Shown here in pieces: positions 44,713 to 54,481 of a DNA stretch of 64,000 nt. Below the pieces are notes generated by a model. It did no database searches. It was not told the origin of the DNA and saw only the letters and a list, made by a program, of their open reading frames with translations. The translations under genes and the position numbers were made by a program. The DNA is taken from positions 434,001-498,000 of the forward strand of contig NZ_PYGE01000001.1 in NCBI RefSeq assembly GCF_003014555.1. Reading direction: 5' to 3'. The stretch comes from Haloactinopolyspora alba. Lineage in GTDB: Bacteria; Actinomycetota; Actinomycetes; Jiangellales; Jiangellaceae. Numbering within the stretch: the stretch's first letter is position 1; each line of letters begins with the position of its first letter.

Positions 44713-46341
44713 ATGGCGATCATCGGCAAGCGCAGCGGAAGTCAGATCCTGCGGACCTTCCTCCCGGACCAGACGGTCGATCTGCTGGGTGCCATCTATC
44801 GGGTGACCGAGTGGTCCGGTCCGAGCCCGATCGAAGTCGACGTCGATCTGGTTCGTCGACACCTCCGCCACGAGGTGGTGGCCTGGGCGGCGAACGACAA
44901 CGACAGCGGAATGAGCGACGATCTCTTCCGCGGCGCTCCAGTCGAGGTCGTGGAGCTCGACGACAATCGGGGCGTCCAGGTCGAGCGATATCCGCAGGTG
45001 TGGCGATGCGAAGCGTGCAAACGCATCGGGAAGACCAACGAGCGACCGTGCAAGTGTGGTCAGCGCCGCTGGGGGCAGTTGCATTTCGTCGGTATCCACG
45101 ACTGTGGCGCCGTCACCGAACCGCGGGTCAAACGGTGCCCGGAGCACGACGACGTGCAGGTCGTCATACCCAAGAGCGCCAAGGCGGCGGACATCCGTTT
45201 CGTCTGTCCCGTCTGTGACAAGACGACGATGCAGGGCTTGGGCTTCAACCGCCCGTGCGTGTGTGGCAACGGGCCGGTGCGGTGGAACGTCCACAAGGCA
45301 CGTACCGTCTACGTCCCGCGCGGCATGGTGCTGATCAACCCTCCGCGACCGGAGCACACGGAGGGTCTCCGGCTCGCCGGAGGGCCCCGTAAGGCTCTGC
45401 TCTGGGTAGTCGACGGATTGACCGCTACGAAGCCCGCCGAGTTGGCCGCGCGTCAGAACCGCAGCGAGTTCGTCGAGAAGTTGCTCGCGGACGGCATCGA
45501 CCCGGTGTACGCCGAACGGATGGCCGACATGGCCGAACAAGGCGATCAGCTCGCGAAGCCCGGCGACCATCCGATCGACGCACTACCGACCGAACGTCGA
45601 GACAAGGCAGAGCACGAAGCCGTCGACATCGCCATGGCGCTCGCCGAGAGTCGCACACCCACGACTGCGTTGCACGGCGGCTCGCCGCACGACGCGCTGA
45701 ACCGACGTTATCGAGAGAGTTACCCGGAGGCCCTCGCCCGAGCGGGTATCGACGGGGTGGACCTCGTCGACCGATTTCCCGTGCTGAACGCCATGTACGG
45801 ATACACCCGCGGCGAAGACGACCCGTCGAAGTGCCGGCTGGTGCCGTTTCGACGGAAACGGGGTGGATATCGGCTTTACGGAAACCTGGCCGAGACGGAA
45901 GCCCTTCTCGTGCGCCTGGATCCGGTCCGCGTCGCGACGTGGCTGACCAACCGCGGCCACGACCTGCCCGGGTGGACGCCGGAAGACGCCGATCCGGTCG
46001 CAGCTCGTGTCGCCATCCTCCAGTCGGCGGACGTGCCTTCCAAACGTGACGACTCTTCCACGCACTCGGTCGGTGCGGACCTTCTCAAACTCGTCCACAC
46101 GTATTCACACCGGTTCATTCGGCAGGCCGCCGTGTTCTCGGGTATCGAGCGGGACGCGCTGAGCGAATATCTGCTGACGACATCGTCGACGCGGAACACC
46201 GTTGCCCGCTCGACCCTGGGTGCAGTCGAGGCAGCGGCGCGTGCAGCGCCTGCGTGCACCTCGGTGAACCGTCCTGTCGGTTCTTCAACCGCTTCCTCGA
46301 TCGCGGCGTGCTGTTCGACCAACGTGGCTTCCTACGTCTGA
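44713..46341 (+). CDS. drmB: DrmB-like DUF1998 protein, 3' end frameshifted
   Basis: 542 residues as read. Two zinc-ribbon-like clusters lie near 96-118 (CEACKR, CKCG) and 167-188 (CPVCD, CVCG). The DUF1998 start appears near 458-475 (VHTYSHRFIRQAAVFSGIER, then LSEYLL). After LLTTSS the sequence no longer fits the family. In the other frame, from about 46180 to the stop at 46358, it does: CPLDPGC, CSACVHLGEPSCRFFNRFLD, RGVLFDQRG, the expected DrmB zinc-binding end. About 60-80 residues between these parts are missing. The simplest explanation is an internal deletion with frameshift, leaving a damaged DrmB. Confidence 0.75.
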   Translation: MAIIGKRSGSQILRTFLPDQTVDLLGAIYRVTEWSGPSPIEVDVDLVRRHLRHEVVAWAANDNDSGMSDDLFRGAPVEVVELDDNRGVQVERYPQVWRCEACKRIGKTNERPCKCGQRRWGQLHFVGIHDCGAVTEPRVKRCPEHDDVQVVIPKSAKAADIRFVCPVCDKTTMQGLGFNRPCVCGNGPVRWNVHKARTVYVPRGMVLINPPRPEHTEGLRLAGGPRKALLWVVDGLTATKPAELAARQNRSEFVEKLLADGIDPVYAERMADMAEQGDQLAKPGDHPIDALPTERRDKAEHEAVDIAMALAESRTPTTALHGGSPHDALNRRYRESYPEALARAGIDGVDLVDRFPVLNAMYGYTRGEDDPSKCRLVPFRRKRGGYRLYGNLAETEALLVRLDPVRVATWLTNRGHDLPGWTPEDADPVAARVAILQSADVPSKRDDSSTHSVGADLLKLVHTYSHRFIRQAAVFSGIERDALSEYLLTTSSTRNTVARSTLGAVEAAARAAPACTSVNRPVGSSTASSIAACCSTNVASYV

Positions 46342-46781
46342 CGACGAATGCGCAGTGACGACAGCCGACTCCGCCATTGCGCCTCGATCCGGTCGGCAGC
46401 GTCGATCACCCTCTCGTGCTCCCACACGTGCATCACGTACCAGCCCAGGTCCTCGAGGGCGGCGTCCTTGGCGCGATCACGCGAAACGTTGCGGTCGAGT
46501 TTCGCTTCCCACCAGTCACGGTTGTTGCGCGGCAGAGTGCCGTGCTCCGAGCAGCGATGCCAGAAGCAGCCGTCCACGAAAACGGCGATCTTCGCCTTGG
46601 TGAACGCGATGTCGGGACGGCCGGGCAGACCTCGATGGTGGACGCGGAACCGCAGACCACGACAGTGCAACTCGCTGCGCAGCGCCAGCTCCGGTTTCGT
46701 GTCGGTGCGGCGTTGCCGCTGCAACCGAGCCGACGTCGCTGGGCCGAGCGGAACCGGCGTGGACGTGGACTCTCGGCCCAT
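46332..46781 (-). CDS. vsr: Very short patch repair endonuclease Vsr
   Basis: 149 residues. The Vsr fold is complete: TDTKPELALRSELHCRGLR at the start, catalytic Asp57 in RPDIAF, D70 with CFWHRC (H75) and H80, and WEHE near the end. Vsr nicks beside T:G mismatches arising from deaminated 5-methylcytosine, so it fits the cytosine methyltransferase at 38793-39911. It is encoded opposite to the drm operon, between drmB and drmD; its 3' end overlaps that of the drmB gene. Confidence 0.92.
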   Translation of the reverse strand: MGRESTSTPVPLGPATSARLQRQRRTDTKPELALRSELHCRGLRFRVHHRGLPGRPDIAFTKAKIAVFVDGCFWHRCSEHGTLPRNNRDWWEAKLDRNVSRDRAKDAALEDLGWYVMHVWEHERVIDAADRIEAQWRSRLSSLRIRRQT

Positions 46782-46886
46782 GTGTCCAACCTATCCGAGA
46801 CGATGGGCCCAATCAGGGCCGTGGCACGGCATCGACCGTGCCGGGTGCATTCGACGAACAGCTGATTCGAAACGGAGGATGCGTCC

Positions 46887-49766
46887 GTGACGACGACAAC
46901 GCAAGACACCCGGACCGCCATAGCACCGGGGTCGGTGGTCGTGGTCCGCGACGAGGAGTGGCTGGTACGCGCGACCGAGCACACGACCGATGGCACGCTG
47001 GTGCACGTTCAGGGTCTCGGGGAGTTGGTCCGCGACACGTCAGCGTCCTTCTACGAGAAGCTGGACAACGTGGTGCCGCTCGAGCCGGCACACGCTCGTG
47101 TCGTGGCCGATGCCAGCCCGCAGTACCGCACCGCCCGCCTGTGGCTGGAGTCGACGATTCGCAAGTCGTCGGTTCCTCTGGGCGACGACTCACTGACGGT
47201 CGCGACGCGTGGACTTGCCGACGCGCTGAGTTATCAGCAGTCGGCAGTTCGCAAGGCGTTGGACCCTGAGAACCTTCGACCACGGATCCTGCTCGCCGAC
47301 GCCGTCGGCCTCGGCAAGACGCTCGAGATCGGGATGATCCTGTCCGAACTGGTCCGTCGCGGCCGTGGCGAGCGGATCCTCGTGGTGACGCCACGGCACG
47401 TGCTGGAACAGATGCAGCACGAGTTGTGGACCCGATTCGCGTTGCCGTTCGTGCGACTGGACACACCAGGCATTCAGCGCGTCCGCCAGAAGTTGCCCGC
47501 GACCCGCAATCCGTTCACCTACTACAAGCGAGCGATCGTTTCGATCGACACGCTCAAGTCCGACAAGTACGTCGCGAGCTTGCGTAAGCAGCGCTGGGAC
47601 GCGGTCGTCATCGACGAGTCGCACAACCTCTCCAACGCCGCCACGCTGAACAACCGCCTGGCACGGCTGTTGGCCCGCAACACCGAAGCGCTGATCTTGG
47701 CATCGGCCACCCCGCACAATGGTCGAGCCGAGTCCTTCGCCGAACTGCTCGCGCTCCTCGATCCGTCTGCGGTTCCGGCGGACGGCACGCTCCACCGTGA
47801 CGAAGTGCAGCGCTTGGTAGTGCGCCGCCACCGGCACAGTCCCGAGGTCGCACATGCCGTCGGCGCCGACTGGGCCGAACGCCAGCAACCGAACAACGTC
47901 CTGGTGCCCGCCACGCCGGCCGAGGACGCCGTCGCCCTCGAACTCGAACAGACATGGCTGTGGCCCGACAGCGGCACCAGCCCGTACTCGGGGCAGAACT
48001 CGTCGCTGTTTCCGTGGACGTTGGCCAAGGCGTTCCTGTCGTCGCCGGCGGCGCTGCAGGGCTCCATCGACGGACGCCTCGGTCGCCTCGGACACGACGA
48101 GCAGGCGGAGGCCGAGCGTAGGGCGCTCGAACGGCTTACTGCGCTGAACAGGGAAACGCTCGACGCGCGCTCCGCCAAGTACGACCGGCTCGTGGCGCAC
48201 CTCGAAGAGATCGGCGTCGCCCGAAACTCCGAAACCCGCGCGGTGGTCTTCGCCGAGCGGTTGGAGACACTGCGCTGGTTACACCAAGCGTTGCCCAACG
48301 ACCTCGGACTTCCGACGGAAGCTGTCGAGGTGATGCACGGCGGGCTGGCCGACGACGTCCAGCAGGGCATCGTGGAGTCGTTCAAGCAGGAGCACTCACC
48401 GATTCGTGTGCTCGTCAGTGGCGACGTGGCCTCCGAGGGCGTCAACTTGCACTCGCAGTGTCACGAGCTCGTGCACTACGACATCCCGTGGAGCCTCATC
48501 CGCATCGAGCAGCGCAACGGCCGTATCGACCGGTACGGACAGAAGCACCCTCCGCGGATCACCGCGCTTCTGCTGAATCCGTCGAACGATCGGTTCGCCG
48601 GCGACGTCCGGGTCCTCGCGAAACTGATCGACAAGGAGGACGAGGCACACACAGCGCTGGGCGACGTCGCTTCCCTGATGGGGCGATACGACGTCAAAGG
48701 TGAAGAAGACGAGATCCGTGCCGTCCTCGCAGGTGACAAGCAGCTCGACGATGCTGTCCGCCAAGTCGAGGAGGTAGCCGCCGGAGACGACCTCGCGGCG
48801 CTCTTCACGCAGCTCTTCGACGCGCCCGCACAGTCGGCCGCAGAAGCCGAACCGCCCACTGGTCACACCGAAGACGGCGGAACAGGGCTCTACGAGGACG
48901 ACGTCGAATACCTCGAGGACGCACTACGAGAAGCCTTCATCGACCCGACCGCGCCACCGGAACGTGGCGGAGTCGGGTGGCGCCGTGACGCGGCGTTCGG
49001 GACCGTAGAACTGACGCCTCCGCGCGATCTGGTGCAGCGCCTCGAAGTGTTGCCGCAGAGCTATCTGACCGACCGCAAGGTCACCGAAAAACTCCTGCTG
49101 GCGACGACGACCGCGCGCGGCTCCGACAGGTTGGCGGCTGCCCTGCGCGACGACAGCGACTCGACGTGGCCGGACGCGCACTATCTGAGTCCGCTGCACC
49201 CGGTTCTCGACTGGGCAGCCGATCGGGCATTGGCCACTCTCGGCCGCAACGAGGTCTTCGCGGTACGCGGAACGGTCGACGCCCCCACGATCCTGTTGTC
49301 GGGCACCCTGACCAATCGCCGCGGTCACGTCGTGGCCGCATCGTGGTTGACCGCCCATTTCCCTGCGACGGACGATGCGTCGTTCGCGTTGATCACCCCG
49401 CACGACTCGATGCCAGACGCGCTGCACACGTTTGGCTGGGACGCGGTCAGGTCCAACCCCGGACCGGTGGACGACGTCGCGACGTTGCAGCGGTTCGTGG
49501 CGCCGGCAGTACACGAGGCCGAGAAGCACCTGCGCACCGTGTTCGATGCGGCGGAGCGCGACACCGCGGATCGAGTGGAGCGGTGGTCGCGGCGACTCCA
49601 GCACTGGGATGCGGAGGCGGACGCGTTGATTCAACGTAGCGAGATCAAACGCCGACGAACGAGTGTGGAGCACGAGCGAGAACTGGTGGAGGCGATGGCA
49701 CCCGATCAGCAACTCGTACGGCCGCTGTTGGTCGTCGTGCCGGACACGGAGGGGAGCGCACGGTGA
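46887..49766 (+). CDS. drmD: DrmD-like SNF2 helicase (class 1 DISARM)
   Basis: 959 residues from GTG 46887, with GGAGG eight bases before. SNF2 helicase motifs: ADAVGLGKT near 138, TPRHVLEQM (Ia), DESHNLSN (II) near 240, ASATPHNG (III) near 274, and in the second lobe SGDVASEGVNLHSQCH and RIEQRNGRIDRYGQ near 509-550. A long C-terminal region (600-959) lacks known motifs. This is the layout of DrmD from class 1 DISARM. It overlaps the methylase gene by four bases. Confidence 0.82.
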   Translation: MTTTTQDTRTAIAPGSVVVVRDEEWLVRATEHTTDGTLVHVQGLGELVRDTSASFYEKLDNVVPLEPAHARVVADASPQYRTARLWLESTIRKSSVPLGDDSLTVATRGLADALSYQQSAVRKALDPENLRPRILLADAVGLGKTLEIGMILSELVRRGRGERILVVTPRHVLEQMQHELWTRFALPFVRLDTPGIQRVRQKLPATRNPFTYYKRAIVSIDTLKSDKYVASLRKQRWDAVVIDESHNLSNAATLNNRLARLLARNTEALILASATPHNGRAESFAELLALLDPSAVPADGTLHRDEVQRLVVRRHRHSPEVAHAVGADWAERQQPNNVLVPATPAEDAVALELEQTWLWPDSGTSPYSGQNSSLFPWTLAKAFLSSPAALQGSIDGRLGRLGHDEQAEAERRALERLTALNRETLDARSAKYDRLVAHLEEIGVARNSETRAVVFAERLETLRWLHQALPNDLGLPTEAVEVMHGGLADDVQQGIVESFKQEHSPIRVLVSGDVASEGVNLHSQCHELVHYDIPWSLIRIEQRNGRIDRYGQKHPPRITALLLNPSNDRFAGDVRVLAKLIDKEDEAHTALGDVASLMGRYDVKGEEDEIRAVLAGDKQLDDAVRQVEEVAAGDDLAALFTQLFDAPAQSAAEAEPPTGHTEDGGTGLYEDDVEYLEDALREAFIDPTAPPERGGVGWRRDAAFGTVELTPPRDLVQRLEVLPQSYLTDRKVTEKLLLATTTARGSDRLAAALRDDSDSTWPDAHYLSPLHPVLDWAADRALATLGRNEVFAVRGTVDAPTILLSGTLTNRRGHVVAASWLTAHFPATDDASFALITPHDSMPDALHTFGWDAVRSNPGPVDDVATLQRFVAPAVHEAEKHLRTVFDAAERDTADRVERWSRRLQHWDAEADALIQRSEIKRRRTSVEHERELVEAMAPDQQLVRPLLVVVPDTEGSAR

Positions 49767-52700
49767 CTGGATCGGACGCCATCCTCGTCGGTGAGGGTTG
49801 GATCTCTGAACATTTCTTCACGACCGACGCCAAGGGTGATTCGTTCCGGGCGCGGGTGTCGGAGCGCCGCGCCACGTGGGACGCCGAGGCGAAGGAGGGC
49901 CGGGCGACGCCGCGCTCGCGTTTCACGGAGGTTCGTCAGGAGCTCGAGGCCGATCTGTCGGCGCTGACCGGACTCCTCGATCCGAACGCGGGGGCCAGCG
50001 TGCGCGATGGCAGGAGCGCCGACGACGTCGCCGAGACGGTCCGCACGCGCCTGTTCGACGTCCTGGAGCTGACCGGACACGGCCTCGTGCTCGAACACGA
50101 GAGACCACTGGCACGGGTGTCGGCCCCTGGGGTGACGGGCGCGGCTCCGCTCGTCGTGGTGTCGGCGCGGCCGGTCCAGGCGATCGAGGATCTGCTGCTG
50201 CGTGATGCGGTGACACTTCCTGAGCCCGTCCAACTCGCCGACGACGCCGACGAACTGACGTCCGCGGCTCGGCTCGTGTCCGCGCTCTTCGTCGCCGACG
50301 ACGCACCTGACCTCGTACTCGTGCTCGCCGGCAGGTGGGCCTTGCTCACCGAGCGGGAACGCTGGGCCGAGGGACGCTACCTCGCCGTCGACCTTCAGCT
50401 CGTGTGCGAACGCAACGACACCAAGAAGGGTGGCGAGATCGACCGGGCCCTGACGTGCCTGTCCGCGCAGTCGATCGCGCCCGATGCGGAAGGGAAGCTG
50501 TGGTGGCACGAAGTTCTCGAGGCCTCCGTCAAACACACGGTCGGCGTTTCCCAGGATCTGCGCGACGGTGTCCGCCTGTCGATCGAGATCATCGCCAACG
50601 AGGTCGTCGAACGTCGCCGCGAGAAAGAGCTGGAGCCGCTACGAGCGAGCGAAGCCCAGCCGCTGGCGAAAGAGTCGCTGCGGTACCTGTATCGCATCCT
50701 GTTCCTCCTGTACGCCGAGGCCTCGCCGGAGTTGGGAGTCCTACCGGTCGGTGCTCGCGAGTACGACCAGGGCTACAGCCTCGACCGGCTGCGCGAGCTG
50801 GTGCAAGTGGAGCTGGCGACGCCGCGTGCCCGCAGCGGCACACATCTCTACGACTCCCTCGGTGTGCTGTTCCGCCTGGTCGACTCGGGGCACTCTCCTG
50901 CGCTCGATGGCGAGGACGATGACGACGAAGGGTTGGCGTATACCGAAGGTTTGACGTTCAACGCGCTGAAGGCCGACCTGTTCCGCCCGGAGGCGACCGC
51001 CCACATCGACGAGGTCGGCCTCGGCAACGCTGCCGTGCAGCGGGTACTCACCCACTTGCTGTTGAGCAAGGAGTCGCGGGGCAAGGACAGGGGCTTCATT
51101 TCCTACGCCGAACTGGGCATCAACCAACTCGGCGCCGTGTACGAGGGCCTGATGTCCTACACCGGGTTTTTCGCCGAAACCGACCTGTACGAGGTCGCAA
51201 AGAACGGCGACGGCAGCAAGGGTTCGTGGGTGGTTCCGGTCGACCGGGCCGACACGATCGAACCAGCGGACTTCGTCAAGACCGAAGACCCCGTGACCAG
51301 TGAAGAGCGGCCGGTGCTGCATGAAGCCGGTTCGTTCGTGTTCCGCCTGGCGGGACGCGAGCGGCAGCAGTCCGCGTCGTACTACACACCCGAGGTTCTG
51401 ACCCGCTTCACCGTCGGTCAGGCGTTGGACGAATTGCTCGACCAGGATGGTCGCACGACCCCGGCTACCGAAATTCTCGACATGACCGTCTGTGAGCCGG
51501 CACTGGGCTCGGGCGCGTTCGCGATCGAGGCTGTGCGACAGCTCGCCGAGCAATACCTGAAACGACGCCAGGACGAGCTCGGTGTACGCATCGACCCAGA
51601 CGAATACCCCCGCCGGCTCCAAGAGGTCAAGGCGTATCTCGCGCTGCACAACGTGTACGGCGTGGACCTCAACGCCACGGCCGTCGAGCTCGCCGAGATC
51701 TCACTGTGGCTCGACACCATGGTCGAGGGAATGGCGGCACCGTGGTTCGGGCTGCACCTCCGCCGCGGCAACTCCCTCGTCGGCGCACGTCGCGCCGTGT
51801 ACCAGCGCAGCCAACTCAACGACAAGTCGTGGCTGCGAGCCGTTCCGCGTGACGTACCGCTGACGTCGCTGGCGGACGACATCGACGACGGTCGAGTCGC
51901 GTCCGACGGCATCCACCACTTCTTGCTCCCTGCGGAAGGGTGGGGCGCTGGTGCAGATGCCAAGGACGCCGCCACATTGGTTCCCGATCGAGCCAAGCAG
52001 CTGAAGGCGTGGCGCAAGGCTGTGCGGGCCAAGCCGACCAAGCAGCAGGCCGACGCGCTGGTCGAACTGGCGCACCGGGTAGAGGTGCTGTGGCAGATCG
52101 CGTACCGCCGATTGCGGATTGCCGAGCAGGAAATCCGCCGGTCCATTCCGGTGTGGGAAGCCGGCGACCTCCCTGTCGGCGGCGCCGTGCAGCGCCCGCA
52201 GATCGAAGCCGCGCTCGCCGACGCCGACGGCGCATACCAGCGGCTACGTCGCGTGATGGACGCCTGGACGGCTCTGTGGTTCTGGCCGCTCACGGACCAC
52301 GCAACCACGGTCGGCGACGTGTCCGTGGAGCCGCCGAACCTGTCCCGGTGGATCGAAGGCCTGCAAGCACTCCTCGGTCGCAGCCCCGAGCTACGCAAGG
52401 CGTCCCGTTCGCAGGACACTCTGATCGCCGGAGCGAGCTGGGACGAACTGAATGACACCGAGAAGTTCGAACTTTCCTTCGCCAATGCCCGACCAGTGGC
52501 CGACGTGCTCGAGGATCACCCGTGGCTCGTCGTGTGCGAGCGGGTGGCAAAACAGCAAGGTTTCTTCCATTGGAACCTCGACTTCGCGACCGTCTTCGGC
52601 CGAGGCGGGTTCGACCTACAGGTCGGTAATCCGCCGTGGGTACGCCCACGCTCCGACGTGGACGCGTTGCTGGCCGAGGGTGATCCTTGGTGGCAGCTCG

Positions 52701-54481
52701 CGGTCAAGCCGACTGAGCACCAGAAAGCGACGCGGCGAGAAGTGACGCTCGCGCTGCCCGGCGTCCACGATCTCGTGGTGGACGGAACCGCCGAGGTCAC
52801 GAGCATGGCCGAGTTCGCCGGTTCCGCAGGCCAGTACCCACACCTCCAAGGCCTCCAGCCGGACTTGTATCGCTGCTTCATGGAGCAGACCTGGCGGCAC
52901 ACGTCACAGCGCGGCATGGTCGGCCTCATTCACCTGGAATCACATTTCACTGACGAGAAGGCGAGACGCCTCCGCTCTGCGGCGTACCTCCGACTCAGAC
53001 GTCATTGGGAGTTCATCAACGAACTTCAACTTTTTGAGATTCAGCACCAAAAGCACTACGGCGTAAACATCTACGGAGGCCACCAAGCTTCCCCATACTT
53101 TGCAAATGCCGTATCCATGTACCACCCTGATACCGTTGTCAGATCACTCTCTCATGATGGTTCGGGGGATGAACCAGGTTTCAAAGACGCAGACGCCAGC
53201 TGGGATCTGCGCCCGCACCACAATCGCATCACGACGGTCACCGACGAGACCTTAGCGACGTGGCACGCGATCCTCGAGTCCGAAGACACGCCGATCCGCG
53301 AAACTCGGATGGTCTACGCTGTCAACCGATCCACCGCTACAGCGCTGGAGAAGCTGTCGCATTCCCCACGCATCGGTGAGCTCGACCTTCAGTTCTCACG
53401 CGGCTGGGACGAGAGCATCGATCGAAAGAAGGGGTATTTCGAGTCTGAATGGGGCGCACCCGACTCGTGGCGCGACGTGATCCTCCAAGGGCCGCATCTG
53501 TTCGTGGCCACTCCGATGTACAAGTCGCCGAACAAGACGATGCTGCATAATACAGACTGGTCGGCGACGGACTTCGAGGCGCTGCCGCCCGATGCGGTAC
53601 CCGTCACCGCTTACAAGCCCGCCGGCGACAGATCTGCGTACGATCGCAACTACACCCACTGGGGTGAGGACGATGCGCGCCGCTCCGCCCGCGACTTCTA
53701 CCGCATCGCCTGGCGCAACATGGCAGCAAATACGGGGGAGCGAACGCTGATGCCCGCCCTGGTCCCGCCAGGACCGGCACATATTCATGGCGTCTCAGCG
53801 GTCGGCTCCTTGGATATTCCACTCCAGTCACTTGTATGCGTAGCGGGACACGTCTCGTCGTTGTCGGCCGACTTCTTCGTTCGAACGGCACCCAAGTCGA
53901 CTATCTCAGCCGCTACGGTTGGTCACCTTCCCTACGTTGAGAGCGCGCTAGTGTCAGAACTCGTCCTACGTGTACTCCGGCTGAACTGCGTCACTTCTGC
54001 GTACGCGGACCTGTGGACTGCCTGCTACGCGCCGGAGTTCCAGGATGACACTTGGGCAGGAGGGTTCCAGCACAATCGGCACCGTCCACTGGGCGATGTC
54101 GCGCCCGAGTGGAGCACGGACGCTCCGCTGCGAATCGCTGCCGACCGTCGGCAGGCCTTGGTCGAGATCGACGCGCTCGTCGCACTCACGCTGGGGTTGA
54201 CGGCCGACGAGCTGTGCACGATCTACCGCACACAGTTCGCTGTCCTCTACGGTTACGACCGCAACACGTACTACTACGACACCAACGGGCGGTTGGTACC
54301 CAACACTGTATTGAGTGTGTGGCGGAAGAAGGGTGACAGGATCACCGAGGAGGAACGCACCGCGACGAACCCGGCCGGCATCGCCTACACCTACGAGCTG
54401 CCGTTCCAGACGTTGGATCGGGAGGCGGACATGCGGCAGGCGTACGCCCACTTCGAGCGTCTGGCGGAGGAACGCTCATGA
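49763..54481 (+). CDS. drmMI: Eco57I-type adenine methyltransferase, DrmMI-like
   Basis: 1572 residues from GTG 49763. A 540-residue N-terminal region precedes the methylase core: SASYYTPEVLTRFTVGQAL near 533, SAM motif CEPALGSGAFAIEAV near 574, DLNATAVELAEISLWLDTM (acidic motif) and, after a long insert, catalytic GNPPWVRP near 955. The rest contains target-recognition-like segments. NPPW marks N6-adenine methylation. In class 1 DISARM this protein (DrmMI) marks host DNA. A short lower-GC patch lies around 53.0-53.2 kb. It overlaps both neighbours by four bases. Confidence 0.82.
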   Translation: MTGSDAILVGEGWISEHFFTTDAKGDSFRARVSERRATWDAEAKEGRATPRSRFTEVRQELEADLSALTGLLDPNAGASVRDGRSADDVAETVRTRLFDVLELTGHGLVLEHERPLARVSAPGVTGAAPLVVVSARPVQAIEDLLLRDAVTLPEPVQLADDADELTSAARLVSALFVADDAPDLVLVLAGRWALLTERERWAEGRYLAVDLQLVCERNDTKKGGEIDRALTCLSAQSIAPDAEGKLWWHEVLEASVKHTVGVSQDLRDGVRLSIEIIANEVVERRREKELEPLRASEAQPLAKESLRYLYRILFLLYAEASPELGVLPVGAREYDQGYSLDRLRELVQVELATPRARSGTHLYDSLGVLFRLVDSGHSPALDGEDDDDEGLAYTEGLTFNALKADLFRPEATAHIDEVGLGNAAVQRVLTHLLLSKESRGKDRGFISYAELGINQLGAVYEGLMSYTGFFAETDLYEVAKNGDGSKGSWVVPVDRADTIEPADFVKTEDPVTSEERPVLHEAGSFVFRLAGRERQQSASYYTPEVLTRFTVGQALDELLDQDGRTTPATEILDMTVCEPALGSGAFAIEAVRQLAEQYLKRRQDELGVRIDPDEYPRRLQEVKAYLALHNVYGVDLNATAVELAEISLWLDTMVEGMAAPWFGLHLRRGNSLVGARRAVYQRSQLNDKSWLRAVPRDVPLTSLADDIDDGRVASDGIHHFLLPAEGWGAGADAKDAATLVPDRAKQLKAWRKAVRAKPTKQQADALVELAHRVEVLWQIAYRRLRIAEQEIRRSIPVWEAGDLPVGGAVQRPQIEAALADADGAYQRLRRVMDAWTALWFWPLTDHATTVGDVSVEPPNLSRWIEGLQALLGRSPELRKASRSQDTLIAGASWDELNDTEKFELSFANARPVADVLEDHPWLVVCERVAKQQGFFHWNLDFATVFGRGGFDLQVGNPPWVRPRSDVDALLAEGDPWWQLAVKPTEHQKATRREVTLALPGVHDLVVDGTAEVTSMAEFAGSAGQYPHLQGLQPDLYRCFMEQTWRHTSQRGMVGLIHLESHFTDEKARRLRSAAYLRLRRHWEFINELQLFEIQHQKHYGVNIYGGHQASPYFANAVSMYHPDTVVRSLSHDGSGDEPGFKDADASWDLRPHHNRITTVTDETLATWHAILESEDTPIRETRMVYAVNRSTATALEKLSHSPRIGELDLQFSRGWDESIDRKKGYFESEWGAPDSWRDVILQGPHLFVATPMYKSPNKTMLHNTDWSATDFEALPPDAVPVTAYKPAGDRSAYDRNYTHWGEDDARRSARDFYRIAWRNMAANTGERTLMPALVPPGPAHIHGVSAVGSLDIPLQSLVCVAGHVSSLSADFFVRTAPKSTISAATVGHLPYVESALVSELVLRVLRLNCVTSAYADLWTACYAPEFQDDTWAGGFQHNRHRPLGDVAPEWSTDAPLRIAADRRQALVEIDALVALTLGLTADELCTIYRTQFAVLYGYDRNTYYYDTNGRLVPNTVLSVWRKKGDRITEEERTATNPAGIAYTYELPFQTLDREADMRQAYAHFERLAEERS

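Noticed and set aside
42904-45570. 888-codon minus-strand frame opposite drmA/drmB
   Set aside because: No domain; the plus strand carries helicase and zinc motifs with coupled starts.
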